Source of the DNA: CAYFZR01 sp046760505 [NCBI: Candidatus Hydrothermarchaeota archaeon] | GTDB taxonomy: Archaea; CAYFZR01 | DNA length: 64,000 nucleotides | Assembly (NCBI GenBank): GCA_046760505.1 | Contig: JBHIEG010000002.1 | Location: 43,030 to 107,029, forward strand | Direction of reading: 5' to 3' | In this document: piece after piece, positions 34,708-43,936 of the stretch | Numbering within the stretch: position 1 is the first letter of the stretch | Layout: each line of letters starts with the position of its first letter | Position numbers and translations under genes: made by a program | Notes under the pieces: generated by a model | Told to the model about the DNA's origin: nothing | Databases searched by the model: none | Seen by the model: only the letters and a program-made list of their open reading frames with translations

Positions 34708-35367
34708 ATGCTTGAAATAATCGTAGACAAGCGGGAGATGCGATCATTTATCCCGGATCTGCTAGCAGAAAAGGGCATAGGTATTAAGGTGGAGCATCTT
34801 ACCGTAGCGGATTATATTGTCTCTGATAGAATCGCGGTGGAGAGAAAAGGTGTCTCTGATTTCCTGAATTCGTTGTTCAAAGGCAGGTTATTCGATCAAA
34901 TAAACAGATTAAAGGATGCCTATGAAAAGCCTATTTTAGTTTTGGAAGGTCATATCTCGGAGCATCTAATCGATAGAATGATAGAGCCAAATGCAGTATG
35001 GGGATGTCTAGCTAGATTACAGATAAACATGGAGGTCCCTGTTTTTCAGACTCTCAACTCAAGAGAGACCGCTGATCTCTTGGTGACGCTATGCAAAAGA
35101 GAGCAGGAAGAAAGAAACAGAGTACCTAATATTAGACCTAAACCAAAGCTGCTTACCTTGAGAGAAAAACAGACATACTTAATAACAGGACTTCCGGAGG
35201 TTGGTCCTATGCTGGCTAAAAGACTTCTCGAGGAGTTTGGCACTCCTAGGAAAGTGCTTACATCAAACGAAAAGACCTTGACTAAAGTAAAGGGAATCGG
35301 TAAAAAAACAGCCAAAAAAATAATAGAAGTCTTAGATACGCCATATAAGAGGAGACCGTATCTATGA
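34708..35367 (+). CDS. xpf: XPF/ERCC4-type structure-specific nuclease, short form
   Basis: A 219-residue nuclease without the helicase domain that euryarchaeal Hef proteins carry. The ERCC4 core shows IIVDKRE (D7), DYIVSDR and the hallmark VERKGVSDF (E45, R46, K47, D51). The tandem helix-hairpin-helix region is at about 155-215 (GLPEVGPMLAKRLLEEFG, VKGIGKKTAKKII). It should cut branched DNA as a dimer; short forms often need PCNA, but no clear PIP box is seen at the end. I chose the ATG at 34708; TTG 34693 is possible. The stop overlaps the next start. Confidence 0.88.
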   Translation: MLEIIVDKREMRSFIPDLLAEKGIGIKVEHLTVADYIVSDRIAVERKGVSDFLNSLFKGRLFDQINRLKDAYEKPILVLEGHISEHLIDRMIEPNAVWGCLARLQINMEVPVFQTLNSRETADLLVTLCKREQEERNRVPNIRPKPKLLTLREKQTYLITGLPEVGPMLAKRLLEEFGTPRKVLTSNEKTLTKVKGIGKKTAKKIIEVLDTPYKRRPYL

Positions 35368-36431
35368 GAATACTTAGCGTGGACATAGGAGTGGGAACCC
35401 AGGAAATATTGTTGTACGATGAAGATACATCCATAGAAAATTGTACAAGGTTTATTCTCCCATCACCGACTAGAATCTTCGCAAATAGGGTTAGAAAAGC
35501 TACAAAAATGCGCAAAAATCTTGTCTTCTCCGGATGTACCATGGGGGGCGGACCAGTATCTAATGCGATAAATAATCATTTAAAACATGGACTGAGAGTC
35601 ATGATGACTGAAGAAAGCGCTAGAACGATTAGAGACGATATAGAACAGGTCAAATCAATGGGCATAGAAATAATAGAAGAAAATGAAGTTGAAAATTTAA
35701 AATCTAAAGGATATGAACATATATTCACATATGACTTTGATGTCTCCAGTTTTCTTTCATGGATTAGAGCATACGGCATTGATTTTGATTTTGACGTTCT
35801 AGCGATAGCAGTTCAGGATCACGGATTTACCAAAGGGATAAGGGACAGGATCAACCGTTTTTCTATTCTCAAAGAACTGATCCACAAAAATAATAGAGAT
35901 CTAAGAACTCTTGCCTGGATAGACAATGTTCCTTCCCATCTAACAAGAATGAAATCTCTGTTAGATTTCGTAAAATCTTCCATTTCTAAAAAAATTCTCT
36001 TGTTGGACACAGGTATCGCCGCGATGCTCGGAATATTATCTGATCCCTCTTGCTTTTCCGATCCTGCCATTCTTGTGAATGTAGGCAACGGACACACGAT
36101 TTGCTGTACTATAGAAGATAGACGCATCTTAGGAATGTTCGAGCATCATTCTAGATTTATTACCCCAAAAAAATTTGATTTATTGGTTAAACGTCTCTGC
36201 GAAGGTACTCTTTCAAATGAGGATGTACTAAACGACGGAGGGCATGGCGCCTTAGTTTTTGAGACTGTTGACTATGAAAAAGTGAGAATGACCTCCGTGG
36301 TAGGACCAAATAGAGAGTTACTCAGGACTTGCAATAAAGTCTCCTTAGTCTCGCCCAAGGGGGATACCATGATGTCTGGACCCTTTGGACTCGTATACGC
36401 GTGTAAATACAATTTGGGGAGAGAAACATGA
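35364..36431 (+). CDS. DUF1786 family ASKHA-fold protein
   Basis: A 355-residue protein of a conserved archaeal family of unknown function (sometimes labelled as related to pyruvate formate-lyase activation, without support). It starts RILSVDIGVGTQEILLYD, a phosphate-1-like loop of the actin/Hsp70/hexokinase fold, followed by LPSPT and GCTMGGGPVSNAI. Near 230 is VNVGNGHTICC, a second glycine loop. It is translationally coupled to xpf and to the creatininase-like gene, suggesting a shared but unknown function. Confidence 0.75.
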   Translation: MRILSVDIGVGTQEILLYDEDTSIENCTRFILPSPTRIFANRVRKATKMRKNLVFSGCTMGGGPVSNAINNHLKHGLRVMMTEESARTIRDDIEQVKSMGIEIIEENEVENLKSKGYEHIFTYDFDVSSFLSWIRAYGIDFDFDVLAIAVQDHGFTKGIRDRINRFSILKELIHKNNRDLRTLAWIDNVPSHLTRMKSLLDFVKSSISKKILLLDTGIAAMLGILSDPSCFSDPAILVNVGNGHTICCTIEDRRILGMFEHHSRFITPKKFDLLVKRLCEGTLSNEDVLNDGGHGALVFETVDYEKVRMTSVVGPNRELLRTCNKVSLVSPKGDTMMSGPFGLVYACKYNLGRET

Positions 36432-37141
36432 AGGGTTATCTATTAGAACATCTTACTTGGAGAGATACGGAATCTCTCCTGCCAAATAAGGTGGTCTTAA
36501 TACCGATTGGCGCTACCGAAGAGCACGGATATCATCTTCCGCTTGGCACAGACACAACAATCGTTAGTGAAATAGCAAAGAAATTAGCGGAAGAAATAGA
36601 CGTAATTGTTGCTCCTACCATTTCCTACGGAAACTCTTTGAGTTTAATGGACTGGTCTGGAACGGTTTCTCTCGAGCCAGAAACCATCATCAAGATGTTG
36701 GAAGATACGATGATGTCTTTAATAAAACATGGAGTGAAGAAAATAATTTTCTTAAACGGTCACGGAGGAAATACTAGTGCGATAAAGATTGCTGGAAAGA
36801 GAGTTAATTCCAAGACTGGAGCAAAAATAATCCTTATAAACTGGTGGGAATTGATAGAAGAAAGGATCAAGGAGGTTTGTGAGAAAGAAGGATTGCACGC
36901 TGGAGAGGCAGAGACCTCCCTGATGCTTGCGCTGAGATCGGATTTAGTCAGGAGTAGAGATATGAAAGAAGAACAAAGAACGTTAAAAAAGATCAAGAAA
37001 ATCCATATTCTTGAGAAATTTCACATAGAAGACATACCAAGCGGTACAATAGGCGATCCTTCACTGGCAAGCGAAAAAAAAGGTAAAATACTATTGGAAA
37101 CGATAATAAAAGAAGTTAAACGTATAATAAAAGACTTTTAA
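36428..37141 (+). CDS. Creatininase-family metal-dependent amidohydrolase (ArfB-like)
   Basis: A 237-residue enzyme with the metal ligands of the creatininase fold: GATEEHG (Glu, His), LGTDT (Asp), NGHGGN (His) and HAGEAETS (Glu). In archaea one member, ArfB (MJ0116), removes formate from the first GTP-derived intermediate of riboflavin and F420 synthesis. This protein could be that enzyme, but other members act on mycofactocin or creatinine and sequence alone does not decide. It overlaps DUF1786 by 4 bases. Confidence 0.75.
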   Translation: MKGYLLEHLTWRDTESLLPNKVVLIPIGATEEHGYHLPLGTDTTIVSEIAKKLAEEIDVIVAPTISYGNSLSLMDWSGTVSLEPETIIKMLEDTMMSLIKHGVKKIIFLNGHGGNTSAIKIAGKRVNSKTGAKIILINWWELIEERIKEVCEKEGLHAGEAETSLMLALRSDLVRSRDMKEEQRTLKKIKKIHILEKFHIEDIPSGTIGDPSLASEKKGKILLETIIKEVKRIIKDF

Positions 37142-37154
37142 ATGGAGGAAGATC

Positions 37155-37436
37155 ATGAGGTACAAAGTAAGGAAAATATATTTAACCAAAGCATTTAAAA
37201 ATTTGTTGCTCGTCTACTGCTTTTTTGGTCTCTTTTTGGGTATTTTAATCGGATCGCTGGTTAAATTTACAAACATCGGATACTTTGGTAAATCTGCATA
37301 TTTTATCTCTTTGTTGGGCGGACTGATTGGAATAATTTGCGGGTTTTTATTTACTTTAGCGAGTACAATACTGCTCGCTTTTTATAACTTTGCAGCAGAT
37401 AGGGCAGTAATGTTCGAATTAGAATTAGAGGCTTAG
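37155..37436 (+). CDS. Small membrane protein, DUF3566-like
   Basis: A 93-residue protein with two long membrane helices (about 18-38 and 48-75) followed by LLAFYNFAADRAVMFELELE. The helix pair and the YN...A...G/ELE end resemble the DUF3566 pattern, though this is recalled and not searched. Function unknown. It closes the xpf operon and overlaps the P-type ATPase gene tail to tail by 12 bases. Confidence 0.5.
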   Translation: MRYKVRKIYLTKAFKNLLLVYCFFGLFLGILIGSLVKFTNIGYFGKSAYFISLLGGLIGIICGFLFTLASTILLAFYNFAADRAVMFELELEA

Positions 37437-39953
37437 AGTCTTTTTAAACTCAAAGAATAAGAATATCAAAGAAGATACTATTAGTATCTCAACCCAATCC
37501 GTTACTCCTATGGAGATCGTCCCGAATATTTCCTGTAAAGGAGGTAGGTACACAGCGGCAAATTGCATGAGAATAACGACAACGATAGAAACTAAGAGAT
37601 ACTTGTTTGATAATGCTCCAAGTCTAAAGAAAGACTTATCTCTAGACCTACAGTTCAAAGCATTGAATATCTGGAACATTACGAATGTAGAAAATGCTAA
37701 TGTCTGTGCTTTTTTCAGGGGAGCCCCGCTCGATATTTCCATATAGAATATTCCCAGCGTACCTAAACTCATTATTAGCGCCATTAGAATCATGTCCTTT
37801 AGAAGTTCCCTTGAGATTATCTTTTCCTTGGGATCTCTTGGAGGTCTCTTGATGATATCTGGATCTGCGGGTTCTACTCCTAAACTCTGTGCTGGAGGGC
37901 CATCCATGACTACATTTATCCAAAGTATCTGGATTGGATTTAAGATCAAATTCCCACTTATCATACCGCCCAAAATCGTAGATATTGCGCCTATGCTAGT
38001 TGATAGTTGAAAAAGAAGGAAATTCTTTATGTTGTTGTAAATAGATTTACCCTCCTCTATTGCTCTTACAATTGTCGCAAAATTATCATCGGTTAAGATA
38101 ATATCCGAAGCTTCCTTTGCTACGTCGGTACCTGTCTTGCCCATCGCTATTCCAATATCGGCCATCTTTAAGGCTGGTGCATCGTTTACTCCATCTCCGG
38201 TCATTCCTACTATGTATCCCTTCTTCTTAAGTGCCTTCACAATATCTACCTTGTGTTCTGGAAAAACCCTTGCACAAACTTCAATATTCTCTATATTCTC
38301 TAATTTATCCAAATCTATTTCATCAGAAAAAGAAATAACTGTGCCGTCATTTAATATCCCCAATTCCTTTGCTATGGTAATTGCCGTCTCTTTTGAGTCT
38401 CCCGTTAACATTATGATCTTGGCGCCTGTTTCTTTGAATTTTTTTATTGATTCCTTTGCCTCTTCTCTAGGAGGGTCATGCATCCCCACGAATCCAAGAA
38501 AGACCATTTCGCTCTCCAATTCTTCTCCGGCGGTTATATCTTTGTAGGAGAATGCAAGTACGTGCATGCCTTTTCTAGCCATCTTGGTGTGAATTTCTTG
38601 TATTTCCCGCTTTTTATCAGCAGTTAGTTCTACAATACCTTCATCCGTAAAAATATAGGAGCATAGATCAAGTATTGCTTCAGGTGCTCCCTTCGTGCAC
38701 ACCAGCTCTCTTTCGTTGTATTTATGGATTGTAGACATCCGCTTTCTCAAAGAATCAAATTCCAGCACGTTTATTCTTTTGTAAACTTTTTCAAGTTCAT
38801 CTTTTTTTATGTTGAATTTGTTGGCCAAAACTAGCAAGGCTCCCTCTATAGAGGACCCTATTACATTAATTTCACCATTAAACTCGTCTAGTTCCGCGTT
38901 ATTGCATAGAGTTGCGACTTTTAGCAAAAGAGAAAGATGCCTGTCTTCCTTTGGATTTATTATCTTTCCTTTTTTTGTAAGAGTTTCACCAACTTCTATG
39001 ATATCGTTTGTATAAATTTGTTTGACGCTCATTTCATTTTTTGTTAGGGTGCCGGTTTTATCGGTGCATATGATTGAGGCGCTTCCTAACGTTTCTACAG
39101 AAGGCAGTCTTCTCACTATGGCGTTATGCTTTGCCATTCTATTTACTCCAAGTGCCAGAGTTATCGTTGTTGCAACAGGCAATCCTTCTGGTATAGCTGC
39201 AACCGCAAGACTGATCGCTGCAGTGAACATCAAAAGTTTATCCATTCCCTGAAATACCCCGATGATAAAAACGAGTATGGATACAAGAACTGCGATTATG
39301 CTTATTTGCTTTCCCAGTTCCGCTAGTTTAATTTGCAAGGGGGTCTTTTCCTCTTCGATTTGAATTGCCTCCGCTATTTTTCCTAACTCAGTATTCTTGC
39401 CTGTGGAAATAACTTCCCCCAGCGCCCGACCGTAGGTAACGATTGTGCCCATGTAGACTGTATCTCCGGTACTCTTTGAAACTGGAACAGATTCTCCCGT
39501 GAGGATGGACTCATCTACCTCCAGAACCGCAGAATCCAATATTCTAGCATCGGCAGGTATTTTATCCCCTGTTTCTATAAGAATGATATCTCCCACAACT
39601 ACTTCTCTTACAGGGATTTTTTTTCTTCTTCCTTCTCTGATAACCTTTGCTTCCGGTATTACGATTTCTTTAAGATCCTGAATAGATTTTTCTGATCTGT
39701 ATTCTTGGGAAAACCCCAACGTACATACCAACAATACCGCAACACTTATCGCAAGAGCATCATGAATATTATTGATTAAAACAGATATTAAGGCAGATAT
39801 CAATAGGAGAACTATCAGAGGATCCTTAAATTGTCTTAAAAATATTAAGCTAGGTTTAATTCTTTTTTTCTCTTCAATTTCATTGTATCCTAATTTTTCT
39901 AATCTTCTTCTAGCCTCTTCCTCATTTAATCCCTTATAAACCCGTGTTTCCAT
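37425..39953 (-). CDS. P-type cation ATPase, PMR1/SPCA-like (Ca2+/Mn2+)
   Basis: An 842-residue IIA-type pump. Actuator motif: LTGESVPV. Phosphorylation site: CTDKTGTLTKNE (Asp near 325). Hinge: MTGDGVNDAPALK. Ten membrane segments fit. M4 has AAIPEGLP and M6 has NVVMDGPPAQSLGVEP, almost the sequence of Golgi PMR1/SPCA pumps, which carry one Ca2+ or Mn2+ per cycle. Export of Ca2+ or Mn2+ is the likely role. The ATG at 39953 lies about 28 bases after AAGTATATAAAA and has no ribosome site, so it is probably leaderless. Confidence 0.9.
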   Translation of the reverse strand: METRVYKGLNEEEARRRLEKLGYNEIEEKKRIKPSLIFLRQFKDPLIVLLLISALISVLINNIHDALAISVAVLLVCTLGFSQEYRSEKSIQDLKEIVIPEAKVIREGRRKKIPVREVVVGDIILIETGDKIPADARILDSAVLEVDESILTGESVPVSKSTGDTVYMGTIVTYGRALGEVISTGKNTELGKIAEAIQIEEEKTPLQIKLAELGKQISIIAVLVSILVFIIGVFQGMDKLLMFTAAISLAVAAIPEGLPVATTITLALGVNRMAKHNAIVRRLPSVETLGSASIICTDKTGTLTKNEMSVKQIYTNDIIEVGETLTKKGKIINPKEDRHLSLLLKVATLCNNAELDEFNGEINVIGSSIEGALLVLANKFNIKKDELEKVYKRINVLEFDSLRKRMSTIHKYNERELVCTKGAPEAILDLCSYIFTDEGIVELTADKKREIQEIHTKMARKGMHVLAFSYKDITAGEELESEMVFLGFVGMHDPPREEAKESIKKFKETGAKIIMLTGDSKETAITIAKELGILNDGTVISFSDEIDLDKLENIENIEVCARVFPEHKVDIVKALKKKGYIVGMTGDGVNDAPALKMADIGIAMGKTGTDVAKEASDIILTDDNFATIVRAIEEGKSIYNNIKNFLLFQLSTSIGAISTILGGMISGNLILNPIQILWINVVMDGPPAQSLGVEPADPDIIKRPPRDPKEKIISRELLKDMILMALIMSLGTLGIFYMEISSGAPLKKAQTLAFSTFVMFQIFNALNCRSRDKSFFRLGALSNKYLLVSIVVVILMQFAAVYLPPLQEIFGTISIGVTDWVEILIVSSLIFLFFEFKKTLSL

Positions 39954-40080
39954 TGACAAGAGGAGATAACCTATTTTTTATATACTTTTTGACTTATATT
40001 TTCAATATATGATCGATATAATGAGGAGCGCTACAGATCGCTGAGAAGCATGGAAGAATTTCATGAAAGGAAGTGGTTAT

Positions 40081-40248
40081 ATGCTTTTTTGTCCGAGGTG
40101 TGGCAGCGGAAAATTGAAGTATGCGGTAGATGGCTCCACAGTAAATCTATACAAGTGCAGAGAGTGTGGATACACGGGATCCTTCGTAATTGAAGGATAT
40201 GAACTCGCAAAAGAAATAAGAAAGAAGTATTTAGTAAAAGAAGATTGA
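40081..40248 (+). CDS. Small zinc-ribbon protein, 55 residues
   Basis: LFCPRCGSGKLKYAVDGSTV then YKCRECGYTGSFVIEG: two CxxC(G) knuckles 17 residues apart, a classic archaeal ribbon like those of TFS or RpoM N-domains, with a short basic helix after it. The ATG at 40081 follows AAGGAAGTG; an in-frame ATG at 40063 adds six residues. Function unknown; nucleic acid binding is plausible. Confidence 0.65.
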   Translation: MLFCPRCGSGKLKYAVDGSTVNLYKCRECGYTGSFVIEGYELAKEIRKKYLVKED

Positions 40249-40314
40249 AGATTAGAAATAGAACGAAGAGAATAAAAGAGATGATGGAAAACAAAATAAA
40301 AGAAGGGGGGGTTT

Positions 40315-40356
40315 GAGGGCATCTCTTTTTGATTGGGGAAGGCAAGCGATGCCCTC
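40315..40356. ncRNA. GC-rich 9-bp inverted repeat, possible structured RNA
   Basis: GAGGGCATC (40315-40323) and GATGCCCTC (40348-40356) pair perfectly around a 24-base loop, preceded by a run of seven G. GC-rich islands in AT-rich archaeal DNA are often non-coding RNA. It lies between the convergent zinc-ribbon and Lhr genes, so a two-way terminator is the simpler reading. Confidence 0.35.
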
Positions 40357-40423
40357 TGCCAAAATACAACAAATTCACTTATAAAATTTTTGCTCCTGAG
40401 TCGGTAATTATTCGAGTACAGTT

Positions 40424-43222
40424 TTAGTCCCAGAATCTTCTTGTTCTGGCAAATGTTCTCTCTGCTTCAATCAAGTCTTTCAAAAAACCTTCATAATCTT
40501 TATTTTGAGAGAGTACCCTTGAGCCTATCTCTGGACCCACTCCTCTAGCAGCTAATGCAATCAAGGCTCTCTTACCATAGTTCATATAGAGATTTGCTGT
40601 CTTCCATGCCTTCTTTACTTTTTCCTGCTCCTGTTCATCCAGTATTTTCCCATTTTTATATTTTTTAATTAATCCCGGCATTTCTTTGTCCCAAGTTCTT
40701 ACTATTGCTAAAAACTTTGATCGGCAATTCGGACACGCCATGTCATCTGGCACACTCTTTATTCTTAGAGTTGTGTTCCATTTTCCACAGTAAACACAAA
40801 GAAGCATGACTCTTTCATTAAGTAATCTGTTTTCGACTATCTTCAATATCGCTCTGTCTGCCCTTTTGGGAGACATGAGTTCTCTGGTTGCATCCATACC
40901 AAGTCTTGATATGGGCGATAGAGTAGATGTCCTTACTACTGAAAGCTTAATTTCTCCACTTTTTAATTTTTCAAGTACGTACTCCGCTTTCTTTATGTCA
41001 AGTTTCTCCTGCAGTAGTTCTCTAAAAGTTTCCTCGTAAAGAGGAGTATTATCATACAGAGCAAGAGCCTTTTTTACGTCGAAATCACTTAGGGTGGCAT
41101 CCTTTTCAATCACGCCGAATCTTCTACATACATGCAGTAATTTCCAGAAAAACATTGGACTGCGCTTTAAGGTCTTCTCTAATATTAAAGATAGATGACT
41201 CGGTTCTAGCATATCTATTATCTCCAAAAAAGCCTCAGGTCTGTTTACTGGCAGCTCAAAAATGATTCGATACGGATCTACCTGCAAAGAAACACTTGCT
41301 CCGAACCTTGCTGTTAAAAGGTCTGCAATAATTCTTCCCAAGGTTTCATTTGTTAGAGAGCCAAAACACGCGTTAACTATAATGTAGTTATCGCATATTT
41401 CAACCACAATCTCATCATGAGAGGCGAGAGGTACACCTAATTTTTTATGCTGATTTATTTTGTTTATGGCTCGCAATATAGATTTCTCATCCACAGGATA
41501 ATGTTTGCAGAAGATTTTTGCGATTTCCTTTGGTTTTAGATACTCCAGATATTTCATTATCATTTTCCTAACGTAGCCGACTTCTTGAGCCACTTCAAAG
41601 GGCACTGGAATCTCTTCTCCTACCCACGAGGGAATAGCCCCCCTTACCTCATCTATGTTTTGAACCACTATCGTATCATCTTTTACATCAAGAATCTGCC
41701 ATGTATGGCCTTTGCATATAAAAGTAGTACCTATTTCAGCGTAATTTACCACAAAAGATTCATCCAGTACGCCAATCGGACCTTGGGAGACGTCATTTAT
41801 TTTATACTTCTTTTCATCAGGTATCATGGAGAGATTCTGATAGTAGTAGGTCCATGTTGACCTTGTTCGGTAAACCTTATCTCCGTATGTCCGCAATAAA
41901 CCTGATTCGGATAGGATAGATAATACTTCATCGAATTTTTCTCTAGAAAGTGTTTTAAATGGATAGGCTCTTTTAATTATACGGTAGATTTCTTCTTTAC
42001 TAGTATCGGATTTATCCAAGGTTATCCCTGCTATTTGATGAGCAAGTACGTCTAAAGGATTTTGATGGATTTTTGGGTCTTCTAAGTTCGCATTTAATGA
42101 CCTTCTTGAGATAACCATTGATTCCAAGATATCATCCGCATTTGTTGAGATAATCACTCCTCTGCTCAATCTGTCAATGCCGTGGCCCGATCTACCAACT
42201 CTTTGAATTAATCGGGTCACCTGCCTTGGGGACATGTACTGTATAACCAGGTCCACAGATCCAATATCGATTCCAAGTTCCATGGAAGAAGTGCAAATTA
42301 TGCCTTTTATTTCTCCGCTCTTAAATGCGTTCTCTGTATCTATTCTCACTTCCTTAGAGAGCGAGCTGTGATGAACAGATAAAGGAATGTCCTTGTCAAT
42401 GAGCCTAAATCGTGAACCCAGTATCTCTGCCAATTCCCTTGTATTTACAAAGATCAGGAGAGAAGTGCATTCTTTCATGAGTTCTTTTATTCTCCTTATT
42501 CTTGCTCCAACCGCCAAAGGGGTGTGTAAAATAGAGGCAAGTTCTCTATCTCCCTTTTTTAAAATTGGACTTTCTACTTCAAGAGATAGTTCCTTTGAAA
42601 CGTTCACCTCTAAAATTTCTACGTTTTTACCTAGGAAATCTGCTATTTTTTCTGGGTTTCCTATCGTAGCGGAAAGTCCTATTCTCTGGAAATTTGGTCT
42701 AATTTCCTCCAACCTTTCTAGAGCAACAGTTAATTGAGACCCTCTCTTATTATCCGCAAGTTCATGTATTTCGTCTACAACTACCCACTTCAAAGATTTA
42801 AGATTCTCTCTCATCCTCTTACCTGGAAGTATTGCTTGCAGCGTCTCAGGGGTGGTTATTAAAATGTCTGGGGGAGCCTCCCTTTGTTTTCTTCTTTCAG
42901 CACTTGTTGTATCCCCATGCCTCACTGAGATAGAGATGCCTAACTTCTCGCACCACCACCTCATTCTCTCAAGTAAATCTCTATTGAGAGCTCTCAGGGG
43001 AGTTATGTAAAGAATTTTAATCCCTTTTTCTTCTTCACCTGATTTCAATAACATATCGAATACTGGAAGGAGAACTGCCTCTGTTTTTCCCATACCTGTT
43101 GGTGCCACCAATAGAAGGTTCTTTCCTCTCAGAATTAATGGAATCGCCTGTGTCTGGGGTTCAGTAAACCTTTCAAACCTCGAATCAATTAAATTTTTGA
43201 TACGCTCTGAAAGCAGATCCAT
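40424..43222 (-). CDS. lhr: Lhr-type superfamily 2 helicase
   Basis: A 932-residue helicase. RecA domain 1: APTGMGKTEA (about 40-49), ITTPETLQ, VVVDEIHELA and SATIG. RecA domain 2: FVNTRELAE, TSSMELGIDIGSVDLVIQ and QRVGRSGH. The Lhr-core winged helix and domain 4 follow. Near 808-838 a CVYC...CPNC pair forms a zinc site, and a helical tail with ALAARGVGPEIGSRVL completes it. Such proteins unwind DNA or RNA:DNA during repair or RNA turnover. The message is probably leaderless, using a TATA shared with the gene at 43277. Confidence 0.93.
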   Translation of the reverse strand: MDLLSERIKNLIDSRFERFTEPQTQAIPLILRGKNLLLVAPTGMGKTEAVLLPVFDMLLKSGEEEKGIKILYITPLRALNRDLLERMRWWCEKLGISISVRHGDTTSAERRKQREAPPDILITTPETLQAILPGKRMRENLKSLKWVVVDEIHELADNKRGSQLTVALERLEEIRPNFQRIGLSATIGNPEKIADFLGKNVEILEVNVSKELSLEVESPILKKGDRELASILHTPLAVGARIRRIKELMKECTSLLIFVNTRELAEILGSRFRLIDKDIPLSVHHSSLSKEVRIDTENAFKSGEIKGIICTSSMELGIDIGSVDLVIQYMSPRQVTRLIQRVGRSGHGIDRLSRGVIISTNADDILESMVISRRSLNANLEDPKIHQNPLDVLAHQIAGITLDKSDTSKEEIYRIIKRAYPFKTLSREKFDEVLSILSESGLLRTYGDKVYRTRSTWTYYYQNLSMIPDEKKYKINDVSQGPIGVLDESFVVNYAEIGTTFICKGHTWQILDVKDDTIVVQNIDEVRGAIPSWVGEEIPVPFEVAQEVGYVRKMIMKYLEYLKPKEIAKIFCKHYPVDEKSILRAINKINQHKKLGVPLASHDEIVVEICDNYIIVNACFGSLTNETLGRIIADLLTARFGASVSLQVDPYRIIFELPVNRPEAFLEIIDMLEPSHLSLILEKTLKRSPMFFWKLLHVCRRFGVIEKDATLSDFDVKKALALYDNTPLYEETFRELLQEKLDIKKAEYVLEKLKSGEIKLSVVRTSTLSPISRLGMDATRELMSPKRADRAILKIVENRLLNERVMLLCVYCGKWNTTLRIKSVPDDMACPNCRSKFLAIVRTWDKEMPGLIKKYKNGKILDEQEQEKVKKAWKTANLYMNYGKRALIALAARGVGPEIGSRVLSQNKDYEGFLKDLIEAERTFARTRRFWD

Positions 43223-43240
43223 GGATTAAACTAGAAAAGG

Positions 43241-43252
43241 ATAACTATAAAT
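43241..43252. promoter_or_regulatory. Divergent TATA region, lhr / glycosyltransferase
   Basis: AACTATAAATCT reads as a TATA element both ways. It is about 25 bases from the lhr ATG at 43222 and 30 from the plus-strand ATG at 43277; neither start has a clear ribosome site. Confidence 0.5.
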
Positions 43253-43276
43253 CTCGCGCACTCCATAGTAGGATCG

Positions 43277-43936
43277 ATGAAAGTCAGTGTGGTAATACCT
43301 GCTTACAACGAAGAACGATTTATAGGCAATTTGCTAGAAAAAATACCAAAAAAATATCAAATTATAGTGGTAGATGATGGATCCACTGATAACACTAGTA
43401 AAGAGGCTCAAATCCATGATGTAGAGGTTATCAGACATGATGAAAATAAAGGAAAAGGAGAAGCTATAAAAACCGGACTCGGGAAAGCAAACGGAGATGT
43501 TGTTGTGTTCATGGATGCTGACTTCCAGCATGATCCTTCTCACATAGAGAGAATTATAGAGCCTATTTTAAGGGATGAAGCAGACGTTGTAATCGGTTCT
43601 CGGTTGTTATCAAACTATAAAGGCATGCCCTATCAGAGAAGATTAAGCAACTGGATTTCATCCCTCACTTTTAGGTTGATTACGGGATTAGAGATTAGAG
43701 ATGTCCTCTGTGGTTACAGAGCGTTCAAAAAAGATGCGCTATCCAAAATAGATATCACAGGAAGTAGATACGAAGTTGAGATGGAAATGCTAATCAAAGC
43801 AGCTAAAAGTGGTCTCAGAATAAAGGAAGTTCCAATAGAAAAGAAATACGGTGAAGAAAAATCAAACATAACCATATTGGACTTCCTCAGAACTATCAAA
43901 AAGATAATTGAACTTAAAAGAAAGGGTCTTATATGA
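43277..43936 (+). CDS. Family 2 glycosyltransferase, DPM/DPG synthase-like
   Basis: A 219-residue GT-A enzyme: VVIPAYNEERFIG, VVDDGSTDNT, then the metal-binding MDADFQHDP. GYRAFKKDAL and RYEVEMEMLIKA are typical of enzymes that load a sugar onto dolichyl phosphate. No membrane segment follows, as in soluble Dpm1-type proteins. The product could feed glycoprotein synthesis. The stop overlaps the prepilin peptidase gene. Confidence 0.85.
   Translation: MKVSVVIPAYNEERFIGNLLEKIPKKYQIIVVDDGSTDNTSKEAQIHDVEVIRHDENKGKGEAIKTGLGKANGDVVVFMDADFQHDPSHIERIIEPILRDEADVVIGSRLLSNYKGMPYQRRLSNWISSLTFRLITGLEIRDVLCGYRAFKKDALSKIDITGSRYEVEMEMLIKAAKSGLRIKEVPIEKKYGEEKSNITILDFLRTIKKIIELKRKGLI

Noticed and set aside
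40270-40300. Possible C/D-box guide RNA near GATGATGG
   Set aside because: The C-box is imperfect and no D box (CTGA) at a suitable distance was found.
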